This document shows, one piece after another, positions 34,039-42,828 of a DNA stretch of 64,000 bases. The translations under genes were made by a program, and so were the position numbers. A model generated the notes under the pieces. That model saw nothing but the letters and a program-made list of their open reading frames with translations. It did not search any database and was not told the DNA's origin. Position 1 is the stretch's first letter. Every line of letters begins with the position of its first letter. Origin of the DNA: Miltoncostaea sp050249835 (lineage in GTDB: Bacteria; Actinomycetota; Thermoleophilia; Miltoncostaeales; Miltoncostaeaceae); NCBI GenBank assembly GCA_050249835.1, contig JBFWPT010000010.1, forward strand, positions 1 to 64,000, in the 5' to 3' direction.

Positions 34039-35012
34039 GGCGCCCAGGCGCTCACGACGGCGATCGGCCCCCCGTCGCGCCGCGTCGTGATGCGCTCCAG
34101 GCCCGCGGCCTCCAGCCAGGCGCGCACCTCGTCCTCGGTGTAGGCCGCGCCGCCCTCGTTCTCGACCATCATCATCAGCGCGAACATCGCGACGGGCGCG
34201 GGCGTGTCGCGGCCCGGGTCGAGCAGCCACTCGTAGATCACGAGCGCGCCGCCCGGCCGCAGCAGCCCGGCCGCCTCTGCCACGATCGCGGCGGCGGCGT
34301 CGGCCGGCCAGTCGTGGAGGACGTTCGCGAGCAGCACGGCGTCCCACGTCTCGCCCTCGGGGCGCCCGAAGCGGGGCGCGCGCAGGTCGCCGGCAAGGAA
34401 GGGGATCCCCGGGTGCCGCTCCTCCACCAGGGCCGCGACCGGCGCCAGGTCGAGCACCGTCACCTCCAGACCCGGGCGGGCGGCGGCCAGGGCGGCCGCG
34501 TGGATCCCCGTGCCGCCGCCGGCGTCGAGCACCCGGCCCTCGTACGGGAGGTCGGCGAGGGCGGGCAGGCCGCCGCCGAACATGCGGCCCAGGTCGTCCA
34601 GGGCGGCCAGGAAGGGCAGGGCGGCCGGATCCGTCGCCAGCCGCTCGGGCCAGGGCTCCATGCGCGCGTGGCCGGTGCGCACCGTCTCCGCCAGCCCGGT
34701 CCAGGCGCGGTAGAAGAACCACTCCTTCGCCACGACGCCGGCGATCGTCTCCGGATGGGCCGGGTCCAGGACGGCGCCGGCCGCCGACAGCGCGTAGGCG
34801 TCGCCCGTCCGGTCCACCAGCCCCAGCGCGCTCAGGGCGCCGAGCAGCGCCTGCGCACCGCGCGGGTGCAGGCCGAGGTCCTCCGCCACGTCCGCCGCCG
34901 TGCGCGGCCCCGCGCCGAGGGCCCGCGCGACCCCCGTCTCGCAGGCCGCGGCCACCACCGCCGTCCGCTGGTAGGCCTCCAGCATCTCCATCGGGTCGGG
35001 CGCGGCGCTCAC
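34035..35012 (-). CDS. O-methyltransferase-like SAM enzyme (AcsF/hydroxyneurosporene type)
   Basis: A 325-residue methyltransferase with an N-terminal winged-helix dimerisation domain (TGVARALGAGPRTAADVAEDL, then HPRGAQALLGALSALGL) and a SAM domain: motif GRVLDAGGGTGIHAAAL, the acidic end VTVLDLAPV, WDAVLLANVLHDW, and the LLRPGGALVIYEWLLD strand. This is the Methyltransf_2 / caffeate-type architecture that methylates hydroxyl groups on small molecules. The His in NVLHDW fits the catalytic base position. GTG at 35012 overlaps the FAD oxidoreductase stop. Confidence 0.9.
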   Translation of the reverse strand: MSAAPDPMEMLEAYQRTAVVAAACETGVARALGAGPRTAADVAEDLGLHPRGAQALLGALSALGLVDRTGDAYALSAAGAVLDPAHPETIAGVVAKEWFFYRAWTGLAETVRTGHARMEPWPERLATDPAALPFLAALDDLGRMFGGGLPALADLPYEGRVLDAGGGTGIHAAALAAARPGLEVTVLDLAPVAALVEERHPGIPFLAGDLRAPRFGRPEGETWDAVLLANVLHDWPADAAAAIVAEAAGLLRPGGALVIYEWLLDPGRDTPAPVAMFALMMMVENEGGAAYTEDEVRAWLEAAGLERITTRRDGGPIAVVSAWAP

Positions 35013-36637
35013 GCGGCCCTCCGCAGCGCCCAGGCGGCCTTCGCCGCGTCCCGCACCATCGCGGCCGTCGCCCGCAGGCGGGCGCCGCGCGGCGCCGACG
35101 TGATCCCCAGGTCGCGCATCACCTCGTGGGCGGCGTTGCGGCCCGGCATGCCGGTGACCCCGCCGCCGGGGTGGGTGCCGGCCCCCGTCAGCCAGAGCCC
35201 CGCGACCGGCGTGCGGTACCGGGCGAGGCTGGGGGAGGGGCGCGCCCCGAGCAGCTGGTCGACGCTCATCTCCACGTGGTTCGGGCAGGCGTGGGGGTTG
35301 CCGGTCCGGGCGACCCAGTCGGCGGGGCCGGTGATGCGCCGCTGCGCGACCGGCATCGGCGCCCCGACGGCGCGCTCGGCCGTCGCCCACGCGTGGTCGG
35401 ACGCCTCCTCCAGCAGCTCCGGCGTCCACGCGCCGGACTCGGGGGTCCAGGGGACGAACGCCGACAACCAGACCACGTCCCGCCCCTCCGGCGCCCAGCC
35501 GGGCTCCAGCAGGGACGGGAAGCCGATCATCACCGTCGGGCGGGCGGGCATGCGCCCGAGCTGGATCTCGGCGAAGGCCCGCTCCATGTCGCGGAGGGTG
35601 TTGGGGGAGAGCATCAGCGAGCCCGCGAACCCGGGCGGGCCCGGCTGCGGCGCCGGGCCGGCGAGCACGGCGTCCACCTTCAGCTCGGACACGTTGCGGC
35701 CGCCCACGTGGATGCGGCGCAGCTCCTCGCGGATGACCGGCGGGACGTCGGAGGGGTCCATGAGGCCGAGGAACAGGCGGCGCGCGTCGATGGCCGAGAT
35801 GACGCCCTTCGCGGCCCCGTGGCGCTCGCCTCCGGCGTGGACCGCGACGGCCCGGCCGCCGGACACCTCGACCCGCTCGACCGGGACGCCGCAGCGCACC
35901 GTGCCGCCCGCGGCCTCCAGGCTACGCACCAGCGCGTCCACGGTCGCCCGCGAGCCGCCCGCCGGCCGGGCCATCGGGGACCCGTGGGAGCCGGCCATCG
36001 CGAGCGCGCCGACGGCGGTGCCCGGGTCGCCGGGCGGCTGCTGGGAGTGGGCGGCCCAGTGGCCCAGCGCGCCGCGCAGGCGGTCGTCGCCCAGCGTCCC
36101 GCGCAGCATGTTGGACGCCGAGGTGAGCAGCGTCTGCACCAGGCGCGTGCCCTCGCGGCGGCCGAGGGTCGCCTCCGAGAGCGCCCCCAGCTCGCGCAGC
36201 GTCGGGGCGGGGCCGCGCTCGGTGCGCGCCACGACGTCCATCGCGGCCGCCGACCACACGGCCAGGCGCCGGTAGGAGTCCGCCTCGCCGGGGCCGAGCA
36301 GCTCCGCGAAGCCGGCCACCGTCTCGTCGAGGGAGTTGTGGAAGGCGAGCATCGAGCCGTCGTCGCAGGGGGAGAGGGTCACCTGGTCGCGCAGGTGGAA
36401 GCGAAGGCCGTGCCGCTCCAGCTCCAGGTCGTCGGCGACGCCGCTGGCGCGGATGCCGCCGTGGACGTAGGCGCCCAGCTCCAGGCGCCCGGCGCCGTCC
36501 GGCAGCTCCACGGTGGCGATGCACCCGCCCGGCTCGGGCGCTGCCTCCAGCACCGTCACGCCCAGCCCCGCGCGCGCCAGGTAGGCCGCGCACGCCAGGC
36601 CGTTGTGGCCCCCGCCGATCACCACGATGTCGCTCAC
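35009..36637 (-). CDS. FAD-dependent oxidoreductase (phytoene desaturase/NAD(P)-binding type)
   Basis: A 542-residue flavoprotein of the CrtI/COG1233 family. It starts IVVIGGGHNGLACAAYLARAG with the dinucleotide fold, followed by VLEAAPEPGGC and ends with the FAD motif GLWLTGAGTHPGGGVTGMPG. Although related to carotene desaturases, such genes outside carotenoid clusters oxidise varied CH-CH or amine substrates. No other carotenoid gene is in the window, so a step in the surrounding catabolic operon is more likely. GTG at 36637 overlaps the upstream amidohydrolase stop. Confidence 0.88.
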   Translation of the reverse strand: MSDIVVIGGGHNGLACAAYLARAGLGVTVLEAAPEPGGCIATVELPDGAGRLELGAYVHGGIRASGVADDLELERHGLRFHLRDQVTLSPCDDGSMLAFHNSLDETVAGFAELLGPGEADSYRRLAVWSAAAMDVVARTERGPAPTLRELGALSEATLGRREGTRLVQTLLTSASNMLRGTLGDDRLRGALGHWAAHSQQPPGDPGTAVGALAMAGSHGSPMARPAGGSRATVDALVRSLEAAGGTVRCGVPVERVEVSGGRAVAVHAGGERHGAAKGVISAIDARRLFLGLMDPSDVPPVIREELRRIHVGGRNVSELKVDAVLAGPAPQPGPPGFAGSLMLSPNTLRDMERAFAEIQLGRMPARPTVMIGFPSLLEPGWAPEGRDVVWLSAFVPWTPESGAWTPELLEEASDHAWATAERAVGAPMPVAQRRITGPADWVARTGNPHACPNHVEMSVDQLLGARPSPSLARYRTPVAGLWLTGAGTHPGGGVTGMPGRNAAHEVMRDLGITSAPRGARLRATAAMVRDAAKAAWALRRAA

Positions 36638-38019
36638 GTCGCCGCCACCCTCCCCGGTCCGGCCAGCACGGATTCCGCGCCGAGCCCGGCGCGCGCCACC
36701 AGGTCGGCGCCCTGCCGGCGGGCGGCGCGGGCCAGGTCGGCCACCGCCGCGCCCTCCAGGCGCCCGTCGCGCACCCGCCGCACCCCGTCCACCCAGACGT
36801 CGCTGACGCACCGGGCGGTGGCGCAGTAGACGAGCTGCTGGAAGGGGTCGTGGATCGTCGCCAGCTCCGGCGTGTCGCCGTCGAGCAGCACCACGTCCGC
36901 GCGCTTGCCCGGCTCCAGCGACCCGATCTCGCGCTCCAGGCCGAGCGCCCGGGCTCCCTCGATGGTCGCCATGCGGACGACGTCGGGGGCGAGCAGCGCG
37001 TGCGGGTCGAGGGCGTGGACCTTCTGCAGCAGGGCGGCCGACTTGAGCACGCCGAACATGTCCTGGTTGTCGTTGCTGGCCGCGCCGTCGGTGCCGAGGC
37101 CGACCGGCACGCCCTCGCGGCGCAGGCGCCCCACCGGGCAGACGCCGGAGGCGAGGATCATGTTGGCGACGGGGTTGTGGGCCACGGCGACGTGCTTCGA
37201 GGCGAGCAGGGCGATGTCGGCCTCGGCGCACCAGATGCAGTGGCCGGCGATGACGCCGTGGTCGAGCAGCCCCCGCCGGGCCGAGTGCTCGATCGTGCTC
37301 ATGCCCCAGCGCGTCCGCGACTCGGTGAGCTCCTCGCGCACCTCCGCCAGGTGGGTGTGGACCGCCCAGCCGTGCTCCGCGCAGGCGGCGATGGTGCGGG
37401 CGAAGAGCTCGTCGGTGACGCCGAGGACGGTGCCGACGCCGGCCCGGAAGCCCACCAGCGGCTCGCCGGCGCAGCGGTCGGCGAGGGCCTCGTGCTCGTC
37501 CATGAAGGCGTCCGCGGCCGGGGCGCCGGGGTACTCGTTCTCGGCCCCGAACGAGACGACGCCGCGCATGCCCATCTCCGCGAGGCCGTCCACCGCGCCC
37601 AGGGACGCGTGGGAGCCGAGGTTGCGGTGGCAGGACATGTCGTTGACCGTCGTGATGCCGGACAGCAGCATCTCGGCGGCCTTCAGCCGCGTGCCGACCA
37701 CCATGTCCTCGCGGGTCGTGACGTGGGCGCACGGCCCCACGACGCGCTCGAACCACTCCCACAGCAGGCAGTCCTCGCCCATGCCCGGGATGAGGCACTC
37801 GGTGAGGTGCGTGTGGGCGTTGACCATCCCCGGCATCACGATGCCGTCGCCCGAGCCCGCGACCTCCGCGTCCGGGTGGCGGGCGAGGATCTCCTCGGCG
37901 GGGCCGACGGCGTGGATCGCCCCGTCGTCGCCGAGGGCGACCGCCCCGTCCCGTACGAGGCCGGCGCCGGGGCCCATCGTCAGCACCCACGCCCCCCGCA
38001 CGACGGCGGTCAAGCTCAC
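36634..38019 (-). CDS. amidohydrolase, ATZ/TRZ deaminase group
   Basis: A metal-dependent deaminase or chlorohydrolase of 461 residues. Metal ligands: HTH in MPGMVNAHTHLTE, His in AVHTHLAEVREEL, His in AGHCIWC and Asp in GLGTDGAASNDNQDMF. This set marks the subgroup with SAH/MTA deaminase, guanine and 8-oxoguanine deaminase, TrzN and AtzB. A purine-, pyrimidine- or triazine-like aminated ring is the expected substrate type. It was probably the gene directly behind the ABC permease before IS110 inserted, as its AGGAAGG ribosome site begins inside the reconstructed 20-bp junction. Confidence 0.9.
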   Translation of the reverse strand: MSLTAVVRGAWVLTMGPGAGLVRDGAVALGDDGAIHAVGPAEEILARHPDAEVAGSGDGIVMPGMVNAHTHLTECLIPGMGEDCLLWEWFERVVGPCAHVTTREDMVVGTRLKAAEMLLSGITTVNDMSCHRNLGSHASLGAVDGLAEMGMRGVVSFGAENEYPGAPAADAFMDEHEALADRCAGEPLVGFRAGVGTVLGVTDELFARTIAACAEHGWAVHTHLAEVREELTESRTRWGMSTIEHSARRGLLDHGVIAGHCIWCAEADIALLASKHVAVAHNPVANMILASGVCPVGRLRREGVPVGLGTDGAASNDNQDMFGVLKSAALLQKVHALDPHALLAPDVVRMATIEGARALGLEREIGSLEPGKRADVVLLDGDTPELATIHDPFQQLVYCATARCVSDVWVDGVRRVRDGRLEGAAVADLARAARRQGADLVARAGLGAESVLAGPGRVAAT

Positions 38020-38040
38020 GTCGCCCTACCTTCCTGAGCA

Positions 38041-38246
38041 CCGCAGCGGGTGCTCTTGAGAGAGTCACGTTGCGCAGGCGGGGCAGGTATGGCTCTCATG
38101 TTGGCTGCCCTCGATGGCTCAGGTGGCAGAACCGCCTGTCCCGCCGCACCCTCCCGACCGCTGATCAGGCTCTGCGACCCATCGCTGTGTAGGGCGAGGA
38201 CGGCACGGAGGGCACGCGCACGGTCGGTCACCGGGGAAGGAGTGCC
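38041..38246 (+). ncRNA. candidate IS110 bridge RNA region (left end)
   Basis: The noncoding left end of IS110-group elements encodes the bridge RNA, whose loops pair with target and donor DNA. Here a stem GGGCAG/CTGCCC (near 38081-38110) is followed by GCTCAGG at 38117-38123, the reverse complement of the left flank CCTGAGC (38033-38039). ATCAGGCT at 38164-38171 is identical to the right flank (39451-39458). Guides for opposite strands of the two target halves are the expected logic. A 6-bp stem AGGTGG/CCGCCT lies between them. Donor guides are less clear. The RNA ends are not determined. Confidence 0.6.
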
Positions 38247-39443
38247 ATGCCGATCTGCGTGGGGATCGATATCGCGAAGGAGTTCCACTGGGTGTGTGTG
38301 GTCGATGGCGCATCCGGCGAGGTGCTCGTGAGCCGACGCGTCGACAACGCCCCCGAGGGCCTTGATGGCCTGGTGGACGAGATCGAGCGGCTGGTCACCG
38401 ACCGCGGCCCGGCCCGGGTCGGGATGGACGTCGTCGGGGGGATCGCCGCCTTGTGCGCCTGCGTGCTTCATGAGGCCGGCCTTCGCCTGGTCCACGTCCC
38501 GGGGTTGGCGGTCAATCGCGCCCGCCAGGGCACGACCGGCGGCGAGCGCAAGTCCGACCCGGCCGACGCGGCGGTGATCGCCGAGCAGGTGCGGGTACGA
38601 GCCGAGCTGCGCCCGATCGAGCCGCTCACCGAGCTCGACGCCGAGATCCGCCTCCTGGTCGGGCGCAGGCGTGAGTTGATGCGCGACCAGATCCGGCGCG
38701 TCAGCCGACTGCGCGATCTTCTGTGCAGCGTCCACCCGGCCCTCGAGCGGGCCGTCGATCCGACCAACAAGGCGGACCTGGTGCTGCTCGGTCGCTACGT
38801 CACCCCGACCGAGATCCGCCGGGCCGGGCCCCGGCGGATCACCGACCACGTCCTGCGGGCCGGCCACCTCCGCCGGGATGCCGTCCAGAGGCTGGTGGCG
38901 AAGGCCACGGCGGCTGCCGCCGCCCAGCGGGTCGCCGTCCCCGGCGAGGTCCGGGCGGCCGAGATCGTGCGCGAGCTCGCCCACGAGGCCCTGGCCGTCC
39001 GGGGGCGCATCGGGCGCCTCGACGCCGAGATAGAGGAGGTCCTGGAGCGCCACCCTGACGCGGCCCTCATCCGCAGCATGCCCGGGATGGGGGTTCTGCT
39101 CACGGCCGAGTTCATCGCCGAGGCGGGGGGCATCCGCCGCTTCCCACGGCCCGACCACTTGGCCGCCGCCGCCGGCCTCGCGCCGGTCCTCAAGCAGTCG
39201 GGGAAGGTGCGATACCTCACCCGCGCCCAGGGGGGCAACAAGGCCCTCAAGCGCGTCCTCTACCAGTCGGCCTTCTGCTCGCTCGCCCATCCGGCCAGCG
39301 CGGCCTTCTACGCCCGCAAGCGGCGAGAAGGCAAGCGACACCACCAAGCCCTCATCTCGCTGGCCCGACGGCGCGTCGACGTGCTCCACGCACTCCTCAC
39401 GACCCGCGAGCCCTACCGAGAGGACTTCCGCAGAGCGGCTTGA
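38247..39443 (+). CDS. IS110 family transposase
   Basis: A 398-residue DEDD-type recombinase. The N-terminal RuvC-like domain starts VGIDIAKEFHW (D8), continues with GMDVVGG (D61, where Glu is usual) and KSDPADAAVIAEQ (D104, D107). A coiled region follows, then the Transposase_20 domain with SMPGMGVLLTAEFIAEAGG, LAAAAGLAPVLKQSGK (catalytic Ser) and RAQGGNKALKRVLYQSAF. AAGGAG lies 7 nt before the ATG. The frame is intact, so the element may still be active. The substitution E to D at the second acidic position is conservative. Confidence 0.95.
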   Translation: MPICVGIDIAKEFHWVCVVDGASGEVLVSRRVDNAPEGLDGLVDEIERLVTDRGPARVGMDVVGGIAALCACVLHEAGLRLVHVPGLAVNRARQGTTGGERKSDPADAAVIAEQVRVRAELRPIEPLTELDAEIRLLVGRRRELMRDQIRRVSRLRDLLCSVHPALERAVDPTNKADLVLLGRYVTPTEIRRAGPRRITDHVLRAGHLRRDAVQRLVAKATAAAAAQRVAVPGEVRAAEIVRELAHEALAVRGRIGRLDAEIEEVLERHPDAALIRSMPGMGVLLTAEFIAEAGGIRRFPRPDHLAAAAGLAPVLKQSGKVRYLTRAQGGNKALKRVLYQSAFCSLAHPASAAFYARKRREGKRHHQALISLARRRVDVLHALLTTREPYREDFRRAA

Positions 39444-39451
39444 CAGCAGCA

Positions 39452-40303
39452 TCAGGCTGCCACCTCGAGCGCGCGCGGCTGGTGGTACCAGGGGAGCGCC
39501 AGGCGCTCGACGAGGGAGATGAGGGCGAAGAGGCCGATGCCGATGAGCGCCAGCACCACCACGACGGCGAAGACCTCGTCGGTCGCGGTCTGGTTGTTCA
39601 GGGTGAGGATGAGGTAGCCGAGGCCCTCGGACGACCCGACCCACTCGCCGAACACCGCGCCGATGACCGAGAAGGCGGCGGCCACCTTCATCCCCGAGAA
39701 GATGAAGGGCAGCGCCGCGGGCAGCTTGGTGGTGAGGAAGATGCGCCGGCGCGAGGCCCGCAGGGTCCTCATCAGGTTGATGAGCTCCGGCTCCACGGCC
39801 TTCAGCCCGTCGATCGTGTTCACGACGATCGGGAAGAAGGCGACGAGCATCACCACCAGGATCTTCGGCCGCAGGTCGAAGCCGAACCAGATGACGAAGA
39901 CCGGCGCGATCGCCGGGATCGGGACGAGCTGGGAGACCACCAGCCACGGGTAGATCGCGCGCTCGATCCACCGCGAGGAGCTGAGCAGGGCGCCCAGGCC
40001 CACGCCGACGATGATCGCCAGGCCGAAGCCGATCAGGATCTCCTGCACCGTGATCCAGGTGTTGTCCAGCAGCAGCTCGCGCTCGCGCCAGAGGGCCTGG
40101 GCCACCTCCACCGGCGTCGGCAGGGCGGCCTCGCTGATGTCGAAGATGACGCAGTAGGCCTGCCAGGCGGCCAGGAAGATGACCGAGAAGATGAACGGCG
40201 GCAGCACCCGCCCGGCGAGGCCGCGCCAGCCCGGTCCGCGGCGGCGCCCCCGGGGGGCGGATCGGTCGCGCCGGCGGGTGAGGATCGCGGGCCGCGTGGT
40301 CAC
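39452..40303 (-). CDS. ABC transporter permease (NitT/TauT/ThiX type)
   Basis: A 283-residue inner-membrane subunit with six hydrophobic segments. The cytoplasmic EAA loop reads TIDGLKAVEPELINLMRTLRASRRRIFLTTKLPAALPFIFSGMK in outline and couples to the ATPase; LPTPVEVAQALWRERELLL and TVQEILIGFGLAIIVG are typical of the SsuC/TauC/ThiX group. GTG at 40303 overlaps the ATPase stop. Its stop codon TGA lies one base beyond the IS110 right end, so the insertion left the protein intact but separates it from the downstream half of the operon. Confidence 0.94.
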   Translation of the reverse strand: MTTRPAILTRRRDRSAPRGRRRGPGWRGLAGRVLPPFIFSVIFLAAWQAYCVIFDISEAALPTPVEVAQALWRERELLLDNTWITVQEILIGFGLAIIVGVGLGALLSSSRWIERAIYPWLVVSQLVPIPAIAPVFVIWFGFDLRPKILVVMLVAFFPIVVNTIDGLKAVEPELINLMRTLRASRRRIFLTTKLPAALPFIFSGMKVAAAFSVIGAVFGEWVGSSEGLGYLILTLNNQTATDEVFAVVVVLALIGIGLFALISLVERLALPWYHQPRALEVAA

Positions 40304-41100
40304 GCGGCGAGCCCCGCCTGCTCCAGTGCCGCCGCCTGGAGCGGGCCCAGGATCCCCGCCTTGAGCTCCTGGAACCGGGGTGACGTGATCGCGTCGAGGT
40401 GGCGCGGGCGCGGCAGGTCGACCTCGACGCACATGCGCATGCGCCCGGGCCGGCCGGACATCACGTAGACGCGGTCCGAGAGCAGCACCGCCTCCTCCAC
40501 GTCGTGGGTCACGAACAGGATGGTGGCGCGGTCCGCCTCCCACACCTCGAGCAGCCAGGCCTGCATGGCGGCGCGGGTGAGCGCGTCGAGGGCGCCGAAG
40601 GGCTCGTCCAGCAGCATCACCTCGCGGCCGGCGAGGAAGGTGCGCAGCAGGGCGGCGCGCTGGCGCATGCCGCCCGACAGGCTCGCGGGCCAGCGGCGCT
40701 CGAAGCCGGCGAGCCCGAAGCGTGGCATCGCCGCGCGGGCGCGCTCGCGCGCCTCGCGTTTGGACACCCCGGACATCTGGAGGCCGAGGGCGCAGTTGTC
40801 GAGCACGGTGCGCCACGGCATGAGCAGGTCGCGCTGGGGCATGTAGCCCACCCGGCCGAGCAGCGGCCCGGGGGCGCCGCCGTCGAGCAGGACCTGCCCG
40901 CTCGACGGCCGCATCAGCCCGGCCAGGATGTTGAACAGGGTCGACTTCCCGCATCCGCTGGGGCCGACCAGGGAGACGAACTCCCCCTCGCCCACCGTCA
41001 GGTCGACGCCCTCCAGGGCGGCGACGTCCGGTGAACCGTCACGGCCGGCGAAGGTCTTGCCGACCGCCTCGGTCACGAGCTTGGGGGAGTGCGCCGTCAT
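40300..41100 (-). CDS. ABC transporter ATPase (SsuB/ThiZ type)
   Basis: A 266-residue cytoplasmic ATPase. Walker A VGPSGCGKST (near residue 45), Q-loop GYMPQRDLLMPW, signature LSGGMRQRAALLR, Walker B VMLLDEPFGALD and the switch His in FVTHDVEEAVLL are complete. The C-terminal extension with RPRHLDAITSPRFQELK is common in this importer group. It powers uptake with the permease and the lipoprotein encoded on either side. The spacing to the binding-protein gene is 4 nt. Confidence 0.96.
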   Translation of the reverse strand: MTAHSPKLVTEAVGKTFAGRDGSPDVAALEGVDLTVGEGEFVSLVGPSGCGKSTLFNILAGLMRPSSGQVLLDGGAPGPLLGRVGYMPQRDLLMPWRTVLDNCALGLQMSGVSKREARERARAAMPRFGLAGFERRWPASLSGGMRQRAALLRTFLAGREVMLLDEPFGALDALTRAAMQAWLLEVWEADRATILFVTHDVEEAVLLSDRVYVMSGRPGRMRMCVEVDLPRPRHLDAITSPRFQELKAGILGPLQAAALEQAGLAA

Positions 41101-41104
41101 CCCG

Positions 41105-42163
41105 TCAGTCCCCGGCCGGCAGGAACTCGTTCGTGCCGTAGCGGTCGGGGGCGATGGGCTCCTCGATCAGGCCGTTGTCCACGAGGAAGGTGGAGAGCTC
41201 CTCCAGCTTCGCGGTGTCCATGACGCCGAAGGCCGGGGCGTCGCCCTGGAACAGCGGCACGTACGTGTCGAGGATCGCCTTCGTGAGCTCCGGGTCCAGC
41301 GTCGGCTCCTCGGCGAGCAGGTCGGCGAGGGCGGCGTCGGGGTCGGCGATCGTCTCGTCGTAGCCGCGCACCGTGGCGTCCATGAAGGCCGCCATCAGGG
41401 CCGGGTCGGAGGCGATCTTCGACTCGGTCGAGAAGATGACCAGGCCGGGGTAGGCCGGGCCGCCGTACTCGTCGAGGCGGAAGATCGTGGTCGGGTAGCC
41501 GTCCTGCTGCACCTGGACGCCGTCCGACGGCCAGAAGCCGGTGAACGCGTCGATCTTCCCGGACTCCAGGTTCTGGACGCCGTTGAAGCCGATGGTCACG
41601 ACCTTCGCCGCCGACGGGTCGCCGCCGGCGTCGGAGATGATCGTCTCGTAGATGGCGTTGTCCGAGGGGACGCCGGTCACGCCGATCGTCTTGCCCTCGA
41701 ACTGGGCCGGGTCGGTGATGCCGGAGTCCTCGCGGGCGATGAGGCCGCCGAGGGGCACCTGCACGAGCGCGCCGATCGCCTTGGCCTCGCGGCCCTCGGC
41801 GATCTGGTTGGCGAGGTCGATGCCGTCGGCGATGCCGAAGTCGGCCTGGCCGGCGTCGATCAGCTTGAGGGTGTCCGCCGTCGACGTGGGCTGGATGATC
41901 TCGAGGTCGATGTTGTTCGCCTCGTAGTAGCCCTGCGCCTGGGCGCGGTAGATGCCGGCGTGCACGCCGCCGGGCAGGAAGTCGAGGATGAGGGTCGCCT
42001 CGGTCATCGACGGCAGCGCGGCGCCACCGGCTGCGGTGGTCTCCGCGGTGGAGGCGTCGCCCCCGCCGTCGTCGTCGCCGCACGCGGCGAGGCCGAGGGT
42101 GAGCAGGGCGGCGAGCATCGCCATGAGGATGGCGAGCGTCGCGCGCCGCGTGGGCAGCGTCAC
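41105..42163 (-). CDS. ABC transporter substrate-binding lipoprotein (NMT1/ThiY-like)
   Basis: A 352-residue periplasmic-type binding lipoprotein. Signal MTLPTRRATLAILMAMLAAL with lipobox LAAC near residue 28. The mature part begins with the ThiY/RibY-type region ATLILDFLPGGVHAGIYRAQ and GYYEANNIDLEII, the branch that binds pyrimidines such as N-formylaminopyrimidine or flavins. GFWPSDGVQVQQDGYPT lies further on. The ligand is therefore probably a small heterocycle. GTG at 42163 overlaps the aldolase stop; GGAGAG 5 nt upstream is a good ribosome site. Confidence 0.9.
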   Translation of the reverse strand: MTLPTRRATLAILMAMLAALLTLGLAACGDDDGGGDASTAETTAAGGAALPSMTEATLILDFLPGGVHAGIYRAQAQGYYEANNIDLEIIQPTSTADTLKLIDAGQADFGIADGIDLANQIAEGREAKAIGALVQVPLGGLIAREDSGITDPAQFEGKTIGVTGVPSDNAIYETIISDAGGDPSAAKVVTIGFNGVQNLESGKIDAFTGFWPSDGVQVQQDGYPTTIFRLDEYGGPAYPGLVIFSTESKIASDPALMAAFMDATVRGYDETIADPDAALADLLAEEPTLDPELTKAILDTYVPLFQGDAPAFGVMDTAKLEELSTFLVDNGLIEEPIAPDRYGTNEFLPAGD

Positions 42164-42828
42164 GGGCTCTCTCCTTGTATCCGGGTCGGGTCGGCGTCGG
42201 CCCCCGGGAAGCGCCAGGCGAGCCACCGCCAGGCGCGGGCGATCTCCATGGGCAGGTGTCGGGAGCGAGCGGCCAGCTCGTCCGCGTCCAGTGGCCGGGC
42301 CGCGGGCCCGGCGTCGAGGGCCACGCGGGCCCGTTCCTCGAGGAACCAGGCGCGCACGCACGCCTCGGGGAGGTCCCTCCCGGTGCACACCGCGCCGTTC
42401 GCGCGGGGCAGCAGCACGTCGGCGTCGCCGAGGGCGGCCGCGGCGCGGGCGCCGGCGTCGCCGTCGGTGACGAGGTCGGTGTCGTCGCCCGTCGCCACCG
42501 AGCCGGCCAGCAGGCCGAGCCCGTGGACGGGCGGGGGCGCCGCGCCGCGCGCCCCCCACGCCACGGCGGCGGGGGAATGGGTGCGGCAGATGGCGCCGAC
42601 GTCGGGTCGCGCCGCGTAGACGGCGGCGTGGAGCGGCGTCTCCAGCGGGCGCTCCGGGGCGCCCGGGCCGGCGACGTCCTCCGGGCTCATCGTGGCGAGG
42701 GGCGCCGTCGAGGTGATCACGAAGCCCTCGCCGTCCCGCGCCGAGACGTGGCCGAAGCCCTCCACCAGCCCCGCCGCGGCCAGCAGGCGGGCGGCGCGGG
42801 CGACGTCGGCGGCGAGGGCACCGCTCAC
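42160..42828 (-). CDS. class II aldolase/adducin family protein
   Basis: A 222-residue zinc-dependent aldolase-type protein (family of fuculose-1-phosphate aldolase, ribulose-5-P epimerase and various decarboxylases). It carries GHVSARDGEGFVITS (substrate phosphate region, normally S-x-R), the catalytic loop ending PLETPLHAAVYAARPDVGAICRTHSPAA (Glu, His, His) and a later third-His region RHLPMEIARAWRW. It might cleave or decarboxylate an aldol-type product of ring opening. GTG at 42828 overlaps the DUF1989 stop. Confidence 0.88.
   Translation of the reverse strand: MSGALAADVARAARLLAAAGLVEGFGHVSARDGEGFVITSTAPLATMSPEDVAGPGAPERPLETPLHAAVYAARPDVGAICRTHSPAAVAWGARGAAPPPVHGLGLLAGSVATGDDTDLVTDGDAGARAAAALGDADVLLPRANGAVCTGRDLPEACVRAWFLEERARVALDAGPAARPLDADELAARSRHLPMEIARAWRWLAWRFPGADADPTRIQGESP

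Larger units (their letters stand above)
38041..39451 (+). mobile_element. IS110 family insertion sequence
   Basis: About 1.4 kb, lying in opposite orientation inside the catabolic operon. The element has one transposase, a noncoding left end of about 206 nt and a right end of 8 nt after the transposase stop. No terminal inverted repeats are seen, as usual for IS110. Both junctions carry GCA (38038-38040 and 39449-39451). Removing the element joins CCTGA-GCA-TCAGG, giving a 20-nt spacer between the permease stop and the amidohydrolase start, a normal operon junction. The exact crossover within GCA cannot be fixed. Confidence 0.88.

Noticed and set aside
35009..36637. A carotenoid biosynthesis gene (phytoene desaturase)
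   Set aside because: No crtB, crtE or cyclase gene nearby, and the gene is embedded by overlaps in a hydrolase operon; only the fold family is supported.
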